Shown: one piece after another, positions 26,769 to 34,248 of the stretch | Numbering within the stretch: the stretch's first letter is position 1 | Layout: each line of letters begins with the position of its first letter | Source of the DNA: JACKNG01 sp050184115 | GTDB taxonomy: Bacteria > Pseudomonadota > Gammaproteobacteria > Ga0077536 | Assembly: GCA_050184115.1 (NCBI GenBank) | Contig: JBFXAQ010000001.1 | Span: 1,178,001-1,242,000 of the forward strand | Direction: 5' to 3' | DNA length: 64,000 bases | Translations under genes and position numbers: made by a program | Notes under the pieces: generated by a model | What the model saw: the letters and a program-made list of their open reading frames with translations, nothing else | What the model was told of the DNA's origin: nothing | Databases searched by the model: none

Positions 26769-27458
26769 CTAGTAGGCATCGGCGTTGTCCACCTTGAAGT
26801 TGTAGAGCTTGCGCGCCGAGCCGTAGCGGCGGAATTCGCTTGCGTCGACGTCGTCGATGCCGGCGGCGGCGAGGAGTTCGGCGAGTTCCTCGCGGTGCTT
26901 GTCCTTCATCGGTTTCTCGACGCAGTCGGCGCCGAGCGAGGCGACGGTGCCGCGCACGTAGAGGCGCGCCTCGTAGATGGAGTCACCCAGCGCCTCGCCG
27001 GCATCGCCGCAGACGACCAGGCGCCCGCTCTGCGCCATGAAGGCGCTCATGTGGCCGATCGAACCGCGCACGACGATGTCGACGCCCTTCATCGAGATGC
27101 CGCAGCGCGCGCTGGCGTCGCCCTCGATGACGAGCAGCCCGCCGTGGGCGGTGGCGCCGGCGTACTGCGAGGCGCTGCCCTTCACCGTCACCGTGCCGGA
27201 CATCATGTTCTCGGCGCAGCCCGGCCCGGCGTTGCCGAGCACGGTCACGCGGGCCTGCTGGTTCATGCCGGCGCAGTAGTAGCCGACGTGGCCGTCGATG
27301 GTGACGTCGAGTGCGCAATCGAGGCCGACGGCGACGTTGTGCAGGCCGCGCGGGTTTTCGATCAGCCAGCTGTCGGCGCGCGCGCTGCCGTTGGCGGCGT
27401 GGAGCGCGCGGTTGAGTTCGCGCACGCTGGCCGCGGCGAGGTCGAAGGTGTGGCTCAT
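26769..27458 (-). CDS. mgsB: N-methylglutamate synthase subunit B (GXGXG domain)
   Basis: This 229-residue protein is the GXGXG right-handed beta-helix domain that ends glutamate synthase large subunits, here on its own. Repeated strands such as GTVTVKGSASQYAGATAHGG and GRLVVCGDAGEALGDSIYEA show the fold. The frame extends 25 codons upstream through a palindromic repeat, but the domain begins at MSHTFDLAAASVRELN, so the start at 27458 is chosen. It forms the structural arm of the MgsABC complex. A 182-bp palindrome separates it from mgsA. Confidence 0.9.
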   Translation of the reverse strand: MSHTFDLAAASVRELNRALHAANGSARADSWLIENPRGLHNVAVGLDCALDVTIDGHVGYYCAGMNQQARVTVLGNAGPGCAENMMSGTVTVKGSASQYAGATAHGGLLVIEGDASARCGISMKGVDIVVRGSIGHMSAFMAQSGRLVVCGDAGEALGDSIYEARLYVRGTVASLGADCVEKPMKDKHREELAELLAAAGIDDVDASEFRRYGSARKLYNFKVDNADAY

Positions 27459-27461
27459 GTC

Positions 27462-27643
27462 AGAGCCTGCGAAGGAATCGCCCGCAGTCGCGAGACGTTT
27501 CCTGAATGCAGCTGGCAAGGCGTGGGGGTGCACAAAATCGCGCGCGTAGCCGGGCTACGTAAGCGATTTGTGGGGGCCCCGCAACGCCGCCAGGGGCGTT
27601 CAGGGGACGTCGTAGCAGGCGAGGTGATTTCTTCACGGGCTCT
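27462..27643. repeat. 182-bp imperfect palindrome between mgsA and mgsB
   Basis: The outer ends AGAGCCTGCGAAGGAATCGCC and the reverse complement of the right end (AGAGCCCGTGAAGAAATCACC) differ at four positions. The element runs inward to a perfect centre CGTAGCC-G-GGCTACG at 27545-27559, exactly midway. It fills the space between the mgsB start and the mgsA stop, so it sits inside the operon. It looks like a MITE-type insertion or a large intercistronic hairpin, and its sequence is unrelated to the 15902-16042 element. Confidence 0.8.
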
Positions 27644-28536
27644 CAATGTTTCCAGCTGTAGATGCGTCCCGGCGCCGGTTCCCAGGTGCGGGCGCCGGCG
27701 GCACCCGGCAGGTGGGCCAGCGCGCGGTACTCGGAGGCCATCGCCACCCAGGCGTCGGTCTCGGCGATGACTGCCGGCTTGCAGGCGATGGGATCGCGCA
27801 GTACCGCGAACCCTTCGCGCGTGCCGACGGCGAAGGTGTAGAAGCCGTCGAGATCGGCGATCGCCCGTTCCAGTGCCTGTTCCAGGCTGTCGCCGCTGGC
27901 GAGGCGCCAGGTCAGGTAGCCGGCCGCGACCTCGGAATCGTTGTCGGTGGCGAAGTGCACGCCGCGCCGCGCGAGGTCGGCGCGCAGGCGGTTGTGGTTG
28001 GAGAGCGAACCGTTGTGCACCAGGCAGAGGTCCTCGCCGGTCGAGAAGGGGTGCGAGTGGGCGACGGTGACCGCGCTCTCGGTCGCCATGCGGGTGTGGC
28101 CGAGCGCATGGCTGGCACGCATGTCGGCGACGCCGAAATGCTCGACCAGGGCGGCCGGCAGGCCGGTCTGCTTGTAGATTTCGATGGCGCCGCCCGAGCT
28201 CAGGATGCGCAGTTCCGGGCAGTCCTCGCGTACCCAGCCGACGAGGTCCGGGCCCCAGTCGGTGGCGATCAGCACGGCGTGGTTGTCGTGCAGCGCGAGT
28301 TCGACGATGCCGCCGAAGCGCGAGCGCAGGCGGTGTTCGAAATCGGACCAGGTGTAGCCCGGCGGGGCGAGCAGGGTGATCTTGATCTGGCCGAAGGGCC
28401 GCGCATCGCGGTAGATGGCGAAGCCGGCGCTGTCGGGGCCGCGGTCGGTCATCTCGACCAGCATGGCGGCAAAGTGCTGCCCGAGTTCGGCCTCGAATTC
28501 AGGCGTCTTGGCGAACAGTCCGGCGATGCCGCACAT
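27643..28536 (-). CDS. mgsA: N-methylglutamate synthase subunit A (class II glutamine amidotransferase)
   Basis: This is a 297-residue Ntn-type amidotransferase domain as a separate subunit. The mature enzyme starts at Cys2 (MCGIAGLFAKTPEF), and the conserved MTDRGPDSAGFA, LGHTRMATESAVTV and VHNGSLSNHNRLR segments follow. Starting at 28536 puts the catalytic cysteine at position 2; the 18 extra codons up to 28590 are rejected. In the methylamine pathway it would release methylamine from gamma-glutamylmethylamide for transfer by MgsBC. It is the first gene of the operon, just downstream of a strong promoter/operator. Confidence 0.9.
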   Translation of the reverse strand: MCGIAGLFAKTPEFEAELGQHFAAMLVEMTDRGPDSAGFAIYRDARPFGQIKITLLAPPGYTWSDFEHRLRSRFGGIVELALHDNHAVLIATDWGPDLVGWVREDCPELRILSSGGAIEIYKQTGLPAALVEHFGVADMRASHALGHTRMATESAVTVAHSHPFSTGEDLCLVHNGSLSNHNRLRADLARRGVHFATDNDSEVAAGYLTWRLASGDSLEQALERAIADLDGFYTFAVGTREGFAVLRDPIACKPAVIAETDAWVAMASEYRALAHLPGAAGARTWEPAPGRIYSWKH

Positions 28537-28554
28537 CGGGCTACCTGGCGATGA

Positions 28555-28600
28555 TTTGCATGTGAGGAATATTTTTATCCTCTCGTGCAAATTCTGGCAA
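28555..28600 (-). promoter_or_regulatory. Promoter and palindromic operator of the mgs-gmaS-mgd operon
   Basis: On the minus strand, TTGCCA (28600-28595) and TAAAAA (28577-28572) are spaced by exactly 17 bases. They overlap an inverted repeat whose 14-base arms, TTTGCATGTGAGGA (28555-28568) and TCCTCTCGTGCAAA (28578-28591), match at 12 positions around an AT-rich 9-base centre. The -10 lies in that centre and the right arm covers the -10/-35 spacer, a layout typical of a repressor site. The XRE-cupin regulator gene ends seven bases away at 28607. Confidence 0.65.
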
Positions 28601-28606
28601 GCCCTT

Positions 28607-29233
28607 TCAGCGTTCCTCCCGCGGTTTGCTCAGTACCGCGATCATGCGCACCGGCAGCCGGACGAGCACTTCCGGGCCGTGCGTGGCCTCGGCGTCGAAG
28701 AACAGCGAATCGCCGGGCTCGAGGTTGTAGAGCTTCTTGCCATGGCGGTAACGCATCGCCCCCTCGAGCACGTAGATGAACTCGACCCCGGCGTGCTGGA
28801 AGAGCGGGAAGACCTCCGACTCGTCGGTGAGGGTGATGAGGTAGGGCTCGACGCTGACCGCGCTGTTGATGTTGTGGCCGAGCAGGCGGTACTCGTGGCC
28901 GGCGCGCGTGCCGACGCGTTCGATCAGGAGACCTTCGCCGCCGCGCACGTAGGAGCAGTCGCGCTCCTCCTCGAACTTGCGGAAGAAGGCCGTCACCGGC
29001 ACGTTCAGCACCGCCGCGACGGCGACCAGGGTGCTGAGCGAGGGCGAGGCCACGCCGCGTTCGATCTTGGACATCATGCCGGCGGACAGCCCGGCCTGGG
29101 TGGCGACCTCGGCGATGGTCATGCCGAGCTCGGAGCGGAACAGGCGGATCTGCTGGCCGATGGCGGTGGCGAGGCGCAACTCGTCGGCATGGACGCGGTC
29201 GCCGAGGGCGTCGTTCCGGGCAGCGGGACTCAT
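28607..29233 (-). CDS. XRE-family regulator with C-terminal cupin domain
   Basis: This is a 208-residue transcription regulator. An XRE-type helix-turn-helix occupies about residues 22-78 (LGMTIAEVATQAGLSAGMMS, then SPSLSTLVAVAAVL). A cupin domain at about 130-200 (FPLFQHAGVEFIYVLEGAMR and LEPGDSLFFDAEATHGPE) probably binds a small effector. Such proteins often control amine, glutamate or putrescine genes. It lies directly upstream of mgsA in the same orientation, with a palindromic operator between, so it is the obvious candidate regulator of methylamine use. Start ATG 29233 begins the domain; the longer open frame is spurious. Confidence 0.88.
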   Translation of the reverse strand: MSPAARNDALGDRVHADELRLATAIGQQIRLFRSELGMTIAEVATQAGLSAGMMSKIERGVASPSLSTLVAVAAVLNVPVTAFFRKFEEERDCSYVRGGEGLLIERVGTRAGHEYRLLGHNINSAVSVEPYLITLTDESEVFPLFQHAGVEFIYVLEGAMRYRHGKKLYNLEPGDSLFFDAEATHGPEVLVRLPVRMIAVLSKPREER

Positions 29234-29246
29234 GGCCGACGGTGTA

Positions 29247-29759
29247 TCACGTCGCGCCACGTTTCGATACGCCGGCGACCACGGCGCCGAGGCGCGCGAG
29301 GTCGGCGCTGGCGAGTTCGTAGGTGATCGTGCGGCTGCCGCCGCCGACCTTGACCCGCGGCAGGGCCATCGCCACCGCATCCAGCACCACCTCGATGCGC
29401 GGATCGACCGTGAACGGCCCCACCCCGCCGACCTCGAAGCCGAACTCGGCCGCCACCCGCGCCGGCGGCAGCAGGCGCAGCGCACGGCGGTTGCAGCCGG
29501 CGACGGCGGCGACCCCGCGGTAGTCGACCTGGTCCTCGGCGCGGACGGCGACGAGCAGCACGCGTGACGTGCCGCTGATCTCGAAAGCGACGGTCTTGAG
29601 GAGATCGACGGTGAGGTGCGGCACGAGGCGTTGGGCTTCGTCGATGGTTGCGACCGCGACATGGCGATGGCGGACGTGCTCGATGGCGTAGGCTTCGAGC
29701 AGGCGGGCGATGGCGGCGACGGCGGTGGGTTCGGGTGCTTGCGGACGAGGTTCGGACAC
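29247..29759 (-). CDS. YbaK/ProX-like aminoacyl-tRNA deacylase domain protein
   Basis: This protein of about 170 residues has the YbaK/aminoacyl-tRNA-editing fold. Typical elements are LLKTVAFEISGTSRVLLVAV, the LRLLPPARVAAEFGFEVGGVGPF loop (substrate pocket) and IEVVLDAVAMALPRVKVGGG. These enzymes hydrolyse mischarged tRNA. The start is unclear: a GTG at 29759 (VSEPRPQAPEP) precedes the domain by a short linker, and longer versions reach 29915. It lies 13 bases upstream of the XRE-cupin regulator gene on the same strand. Confidence 0.75.
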   Translation of the reverse strand: MSEPRPQAPEPTAVAAIARLLEAYAIEHVRHRHVAVATIDEAQRLVPHLTVDLLKTVAFEISGTSRVLLVAVRAEDQVDYRGVAAVAGCNRRALRLLPPARVAAEFGFEVGGVGPFTVDPRIEVVLDAVAMALPRVKVGGGSRTITYELASADLARLGAVVAGVSKRGAT

Positions 29760-29976
29760 GCGGAATTCGGCTCGGGATGATTGCGAACAGTGTGGCGTGG
29801 GATCGACGGGGGCGGAATGGCAAGGTGGCTTGGTATTACGGCCAAGCACCATCCTCCGTTGGACGCACCAAGGCGTCGCTCGCCACGCCATCCCGCTGCC
29901 CGTGTTGCAGGTCATGGCCGACGTCGGCAGAGGTTCGCCTTTCGGCTAGCGCCCCGTTCTTCGCTCGCGCCACGCG

Positions 29977-30408
29977 TCAATCTCCAAGGAGCTTCGCGAC
30001 CCGTTCAATCACCCGCCGCTCCACCTCGGCTGCCACCCGCAGCATGGCCTCGACGAGTTGTTCGTCGACATCCATCTCCCCTTCGTACTCCGCGAGGTTG
30101 CGTTTGCGGTGACCCTGGTCGAGTACCCGCCACTGCTCGTTGGGGAGGTCGAGGGTGTGTCGCAGGCATTGAAACACCACGTAGCGGGCCTCGGAGCGGT
30201 AGCCGTTGGCGCGCAGAGCCGCGAGTGCCAGTGCGTGCGCGGCGTTGTAAGCGAGGTCGAAGCGGCTCTCGAAACTGAGATCTCCGCGGGCGGCATCGAC
30301 CAAGCGGCGGCTGCCGGAGCGCAGCAGGCCTTCGAGTTCGGCGCTGGCGGGTGGCTCTGGCTTGAGTTGACCCGTACGGACGAGGTTGTCGAGTTCACGT
30401 TTAGTCAT
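29977..30408 (-). CDS. HEPN domain protein, partner of the nucleotidyltransferase
   Basis: This 143-residue, largely helical protein has a HEPN-like arrangement. The candidate ribonuclease motif R-x5-H is R94-VLDQG-H100, followed by RKRNLAEYEGE. It overlaps the winged-helix nucleotidyltransferase gene by eight bases, the layout of MNT-HEPN toxin-antitoxin pairs in which the HEPN protein is an RNase silenced by AMPylation. A pure partner role without toxicity is also possible. About 217 bp with no recognised gene follow, up to the YbaK-like start. Confidence 0.7.
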   Translation of the reverse strand: MTKRELDNLVRTGQLKPEPPASAELEGLLRSGSRRLVDAARGDLSFESRFDLAYNAAHALALAALRANGYRSEARYVVFQCLRHTLDLPNEQWRVLDQGHRKRNLAEYEGEMDVDEQLVEAMLRVAAEVERRVIERVAKLLGD

Positions 30409-31051
30409 CTTCGCTGCCGATCAGCACGAGGTGCTCGCCTTCGAGCACGCGGGTCAGGAACGCGTTGCCGGCCGCACGACGATCGTCGAACTCCTTGCGG
30501 GTGTAGAGGGTCGGACTGACCTGGCGGGCCAGGCTCGCCTCGACCGGTGCGAGCGCCGCGTAGAGCGCTTCCAGGGTCAGGTCGTCGGCGACGACCAGCA
30601 GGTCGATGTCGCTGCTCGCGGTGTCCGTGCCCTTCACCACGGAGCCATAGACCAGGGCGCGCTCGATCTTCTGCGCGAGCGGTGCGAGCGCCTGGCGAAT
30701 GGGTTCCACCATGGCGACGGTCTTGCGCACCAGGGCGCAGAGCTCATCGAACACCGGGCAATCCGGGTTGGCCTGGTAGTGCTTCTGCCTGCCGATGGAC
30801 CTGACGGTGACGAGCCCGCTCGAGCTCAGGCGCTTCAACTCGCGCTGCACGGCGCCCGAGCCGGAGCCGGTGAGTTCGATCAGCTCGCTGGCGAAGAAGC
30901 TGCGCGACGGCTGGCCGAACAACAGGGCCAGCACGCGTTGCTGGGTGGTGGTGAAGAGGGCGTCGGCGAGGCTCGTGGACACATCGGCACGGCCGGCGGC
31001 GGCCTTGCGGCGGGCCGGGCGGGACGAGAGGTGAGGCGCCAAGTTTCCCAT
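30401..31051 (-). CDS. Winged-helix / minimal nucleotidyltransferase fusion protein (MNT-type)
   Basis: This is a 216-residue protein in two parts. Residues 30-95 form a winged helix (TTTQQRVLALLFGQPSRSFF; GAVQRELKRLSSSGLVTV). Residues 115-215 are a minimal nucleotidyltransferase with G136-S137 and D148/D150 (YGSVVKGTDTASSDIDLLVV). In MNT-HEPN modules, the transferase modifies and neutralises its HEPN partner. The fused DNA-binding part suggests autoregulation through the inverted repeat at 31047-31078, which contains this gene's start codon. That start lacks a ribosome site; a later GTG (residue 24, VSTSLADA) is an alternative. Confidence 0.82.
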   Translation of the reverse strand: MGNLAPHLSSRPARRKAAAGRADVSTSLADALFTTTQQRVLALLFGQPSRSFFASELIELTGSGSGAVQRELKRLSSSGLVTVRSIGRQKHYQANPDCPVFDELCALVRKTVAMVEPIRQALAPLAQKIERALVYGSVVKGTDTASSDIDLLVVADDLTLEALYAALAPVEASLARQVSPTLYTRKEFDDRRAAGNAFLTRVLEGEHLVLIGSEDD

Positions 31052-31078
31052 TTCGGGCAGAATAATGCCCTAAATGGG
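31047..31078 (-). promoter_or_regulatory. Inverted-repeat operator over the start of the nucleotidyltransferase gene
   Basis: CCCATTTCGGGCA (31047-31059) and TGCCCTAAATGGG (31066-31078) form 13-base arms with one mismatch and a 6-base spacer. A further GGGCA at 31076-31080 makes a third half-site. The ATG (31051-31049) lies inside the left arm and TATTCT inside the repeat could be a -10, so a bound regulator would block a leaderless or near-leaderless transcript. The winged-helix part of the encoded protein is the likely binder. Confidence 0.55.
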
Positions 31079-31134
31079 CAGGATGCAACCGGGTTCTGCC
31101 TATCGCGCCACCGGCGGCATGCTCGGCGACGGCG

Positions 31135-31187
31135 TTGGTAAAGCAATCTTTCCCTGCGCGTGCGCTTGGTAAAGCAACCGTTACCAA
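31135..31187. repeat. Direct and inverted repeat downstream of arcC
   Basis: TTGGTAAAGCAA occurs twice (31135-31146 and 31166-31177). The second copy also pairs with TTACCAA at 31181-31187 as a perfect 7-bp inverted repeat with an 8-base spacer. It lies between the arcC stop codon and the nucleotidyltransferase operator and could be a transcription end or a second control site. Confidence 0.4.
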
Positions 31188-31212
31188 TCCATCGCCGGGG
31201 GACCGGCAACCC

Positions 31213-32130
31213 TCAGTCCCAGTACCGCGTCGCCGCCGGGTTGCCGAGGATCCGTGTCCCGCCACGCCCGTCGAGCAGATCTGCGGCCGCATCCAGCGCC
31301 CCGATCGCGGCGAAGCCACCGCTCGCCGCGAACGCGCACGCCGCCGCGACCTTCGGCCCCATGCTGCCGGCGGCGAAGTCGTGGGCGGCGAGCGTCGCGC
31401 AATCGACCTCGCGCCAGGCGCGTGGCGCCGGGCCGCCCCAGCCGTCGTAGACGGCGTCGACGTCGGTCAGCAGGAGCAGGGCGTCGGCATGGAGTTCACG
31501 CGCGAGGAGCGTGCTGGCGTGGTCCTTGTCGATGACTGCCTCCACCCCGACCAGGCTGCCGTCTGCGCGGCGCACCACCGGGATGCCGCCGCCGCCGGCG
31601 CAGATCACCACCACGCCGGCGGCGAGCAGCCAGGCGATGACGTCGCGCTCGACGATCGCCTGTGGTCGTGGCGAGGCCACCACCCGGCGCAGGCCGTCGC
31701 CGTCCTCGACCAGGCGCCAGCCGAGGCGTGCGGCGAGTTCGCGCGCTTCGTCGGGTGGGTAGCGGCGGCCGATCGGCTTGGTCGGGTGCTCGAACGCGGG
31801 GTCGTCGGCGGCGACCTCGACCTGTGTCACCAGGGCCGCGCAGCGCCGGCCGGGGGGCAGGACGTTGTCCATCTCCTGTTGCACGAGGTACCCGATCATG
31901 CCCTCGGTCTCGGCGTCGAGGACGTCGAGCGGGTAGTGGCCGGGACGGTCCTGTAGGGCGAGCAGGCCGACCTGCGGGCCGTTGCCGTGGGCGATGAGCA
32001 ATTCGTGTTCGGCGGCCAGTGGCGCGAGCGCCGCGACCGCGCGGCGCACGTTGGCGCGCTGGGTGGCGGCATCGGCGGTGTCGCCCGGGCGCAGCAGGGC
32101 GTTGCCGCCGAGGGCGACGACGATCCGCAT
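31213..32130 (-). CDS. arcC: Carbamate kinase
   Basis: This 305-residue enzyme belongs to the amino-acid-kinase fold. Characteristic segments are MRIVVALGGNALL, IAHGNGPQVGLLALQ, VVICAGGGGIPVV and DKDHASTLLARELHADALLLL, ending in GSMGPKVAAACAFA. It makes ATP from carbamoyl phosphate and ADP, or the reverse. The usual arginine deiminase partners (arcA, arcB) are absent. Its start overlaps the aminotransferase stop by one base (TGATG), so the two are coupled. It may serve carbamoyl phosphate from ureide, agmatine or purine breakdown. Confidence 0.93.
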   Translation of the reverse strand: MRIVVALGGNALLRPGDTADAATQRANVRRAVAALAPLAAEHELLIAHGNGPQVGLLALQDRPGHYPLDVLDAETEGMIGYLVQQEMDNVLPPGRRCAALVTQVEVAADDPAFEHPTKPIGRRYPPDEARELAARLGWRLVEDGDGLRRVVASPRPQAIVERDVIAWLLAAGVVVICAGGGGIPVVRRADGSLVGVEAVIDKDHASTLLARELHADALLLLTDVDAVYDGWGGPAPRAWREVDCATLAAHDFAAGSMGPKVAAACAFAASGGFAAIGALDAAADLLDGRGGTRILGNPAATRYWD

Positions 32131-33314
32131 CAGGCGTCGTGGCCGTAATGCGCCTCGATGCGATCGAAGGCCTGGTTGATGGTGTCCTCGTCGACGCAGT
32201 AGGCCATGCGCACGTGGCCCTCGCCGGCGGGGCCGAAACCCGAACCCGGGGTCACGCTGACACCGACCCGCTCGAGCAGGTCGATGGCGAAGCTGCGCGA
32301 ATCGGTGTGCGCGGCGACGATGCGCGGGAAGACGTAGTAGGCGCCCTGCGGACGCTGGTAGGCGAACACATGCGGCACGCGGTCGAGGCGCTCGCAGATC
32401 AGCGTGCGGCGCGCGTCGAGGAGTCGCGCGAACTCCGGCCAGGGTTGCGGTTCCATCGAGAGTGCGGCGATCCCCGCGGCCTGGCTGACGTGCGGCGCGC
32501 AGATGAGATTCGCGTCGTGGACCTTGAGGATCTCGGCCTTGAGCGCCGCCGGCGCGACCAGGTAGCCGAGCCGCCAGCCGCTCATCGCGTAGGCCTTGGA
32601 GAAGGTGAACAGGTAGACGAGGTGGTCGGCGAACTCCACGGCGCTGGCGAGGTTGAAGCAGTCGGCGTGGTCGTAGGTGAAACGGGAATAGGGGTCGTCG
32701 ACGACGACCATGAAGCCGTGTTCGCGCGCGATGCGGGCGAGGCCGAGCAGGCTGTCGCGATCGAAGATGCGCCCGGTCGGGTTGGACGGCGAGACGATGA
32801 TGACGGCCCGCGTGCGCGGTGTGACCAGTTCCTCCAGCGCGCCGATATCCATCGTCCAGCCGGCTGCCTCGTCGAGTTTCCAGTAGCGCGGCACCGCGCC
32901 GCACAGGCGCACCTGCTGGACGTGCGAGGCGAAGCCGGGATCGGTGACGATGACCTCGTCGCCCGGATCGAGCAGCACGTGCAGCAGCACGCTCATGCCC
33001 TGCATGTTGCCGGCGGTGACGACGAGTTGCGTGTCCGCGTCGACCGTGACACCGGTGTCGAGGCGGTGGCGTTCCGCCGCCAGGCGGCGCAGTTCGGGTA
33101 GGCCGTCCGGCAGGGTGTAGCGGCCGATGACGGGGTTGGCTTCCAGGGCTGCGGCGACCGCGGCGCGGATCGGCGGCGGGGTAGGGAACGAGGGCACACC
33201 CCAGGCCAGCGACACCGCGCCCGGGGTGGCCGCCGCGCGCATCGCCATGGCCTTGATGACCGAGATCTCCATCGCCTCGACGTTGCGGGCGATGCTGTGC
33301 TGCATCGGCGGCAT
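32130..33314 (-). CDS. PLP-dependent aminotransferase class I/II
   Basis: This is a 394-residue fold-type I aminotransferase. The pyridoxal-phosphate lysine is in FTFSKAYAMSGWRLGY. Other conserved parts are SPSNPTGRIFDRDSL, VVDDPYSRFTYD and the C-terminal GEGHVRMAYCVDED with the carboxylate-binding arginine. It resembles aspartate/aromatic aminotransferases, but the substrate cannot be fixed. Translational coupling to carbamate kinase suggests a joint nitrogen-salvage role. The first ATG (33314) was taken; a second at residue 4 is equally possible. Confidence 0.88.
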   Translation of the reverse strand: MPPMQHSIARNVEAMEISVIKAMAMRAAATPGAVSLAWGVPSFPTPPPIRAAVAAALEANPVIGRYTLPDGLPELRRLAAERHRLDTGVTVDADTQLVVTAGNMQGMSVLLHVLLDPGDEVIVTDPGFASHVQQVRLCGAVPRYWKLDEAAGWTMDIGALEELVTPRTRAVIIVSPSNPTGRIFDRDSLLGLARIAREHGFMVVVDDPYSRFTYDHADCFNLASAVEFADHLVYLFTFSKAYAMSGWRLGYLVAPAALKAEILKVHDANLICAPHVSQAAGIAALSMEPQPWPEFARLLDARRTLICERLDRVPHVFAYQRPQGAYYVFPRIVAAHTDSRSFAIDLLERVGVSVTPGSGFGPAGEGHVRMAYCVDEDTINQAFDRIEAHYGHDA

Positions 33315-33392
33315 GGTGCAGTCCCCATGAACGGTGTTGTCGGTGGAACCTTATGCGGCGGCGAGGACGGGCGCTTTGCCGCCGATCAAGCG

Positions 33393-33408
33393 GTGCGGCC
33401 GGCCGCAC
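33393..33408. promoter_or_regulatory. 16-bp perfect palindrome between divergent genes
   Basis: GTGCGGCCGGCCGCAC is a perfect palindrome without spacer in the 187-bp gap between the aminotransferase and the small coiled protein gene. In DNA this rich in G+C it may be chance, though an operator is possible. Confidence 0.25.
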
Positions 33409-33501
33409 GACCGCGGCTGATCGGGATCAGCGAGCCCGGTGCGGTGTCGCGCCACAGTAGCAGCCCGTTTCGACGGCGCTGCACGCGCGGAGGATGGCCC
33501 G

Positions 33502-33789
33502 ATGACGATGAAATCGCTCGACGAGATGAAAGAGGACGCCGCTCGGCTGCTCGAACACCTGCGCCAGGAACGCGACGAACTCAACGTGCGGATGCATCTC
33601 GCGCAGGCCGAGGTGCGCGAGGAATGGCACAGGCTCGAACCGAAGTGGGAGCACTTCCAGGCCCGCGCGAAGGACGTCGCGGCCTCGGCCGGCGCGGCGT
33701 CGAAGGACGTCGGCAGCGCGCTCGGCCTGCTCGGCGAGGAATTGCGCCACGGCTATGCGCGCATCCGTGACGCCATGAAGGGCGATTGA
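33502..33789 (+). CDS. Small helical protein of unknown function
   Basis: This 95-residue protein is predicted to be almost entirely alpha-helical. A charged coiled-coil-like first half (DEMKEDAARLLEHLRQERDE) is followed by an amphipathic alanine/glycine segment (ARAKDVAASAGAASKDVGSA) that recalls small YtxH- or CsbD-like stress proteins. No enzymatic motif is visible. The ATG at 33502 is preceded by GGAGGATGG. It stands alone between divergent and convergent neighbours. Codon usage is like that of its surroundings. Confidence 0.6.
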   Translation: MTMKSLDEMKEDAARLLEHLRQERDELNVRMHLAQAEVREEWHRLEPKWEHFQARAKDVAASAGAASKDVGSALGLLGEELRHGYARIRDAMKGD

Positions 33790-33938
33790 GATCGGCTCTG
33801 CCGCCTCGACGGCGGTGCGCGGGCGACGGTGTCGGGATCACCGCGCGGTCGTCTTGAGGTTCCTACGTGTCGCGCCCGTCCGCGGCAAGGCGGTCATGAA
33901 AGCCGGAACGCCTCATCAGCGGCTGTCCGCCGACGCCC

Positions 33939-34178
33939 TCAGCCCGTGCCGAGGTAGGCGCTCATGCCGGCGAGGCTGAACAGCTTCGGGTAGTCGGCCT
34001 CGGGGATGTCGACCCCGGTGCGCTCGTGCAGGGCGACGACGAGGTTGAGGAAGTCCATCGAATCGAGGTCGAGCGCCTGGCGCAGGTCCTCGCCGTCGTC
34101 GACGGTGTCGAGCTCGGCTTCGGGCGCGATGTCGGCCAGCAGCTCGGCGACCAGGGTACGGGTGGCGGTGGTGCTCAT
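33939..34178 (-). CDS. Acyl carrier protein
   Basis: This is a 79-residue phosphopantetheine-carrier protein. The attachment site is S40 in LDLDSMDFLNLVV, with acidic helix II following as usual. The tail PKLFSLAGMSAYL is the common last helix. It is the last gene of the acetate-CoA ligase/2-oxoacid dehydrogenase operon, 70 bases after E2. A carrier protein in such an operon suggests that the acyl group made by the complex is passed to this ACP or held on it. About 149 bp without a recognised gene separate it from the coiled protein. Confidence 0.88.
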   Translation of the reverse strand: MSTTATRTLVAELLADIAPEAELDTVDDGEDLRQALDLDSMDFLNLVVALHERTGVDIPEADYPKLFSLAGMSAYLGTG

Positions 34179-34248
34179 GTGGGACGGTTGTCTCCGGGCT
34201 GAGAGGTGAGGCGCGGCAGCGCGCCGGTCACGGGTTGCATGGGCATCG

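Noticed and set aside
25339..28536. Ordinary glutamate synthase (GOGAT).
   Set aside because: The amidotransferase, GXGXG and FMN domains are on three separate genes and are linked to gmaS, which fits MgsABC; a single large GltB and a GltD partner are absent.
33790..33938. Possible small gene or RNA between the coiled protein and ACP genes.
   Set aside because: The region holds short GC-rich hairpins only, which are common by chance at this composition.
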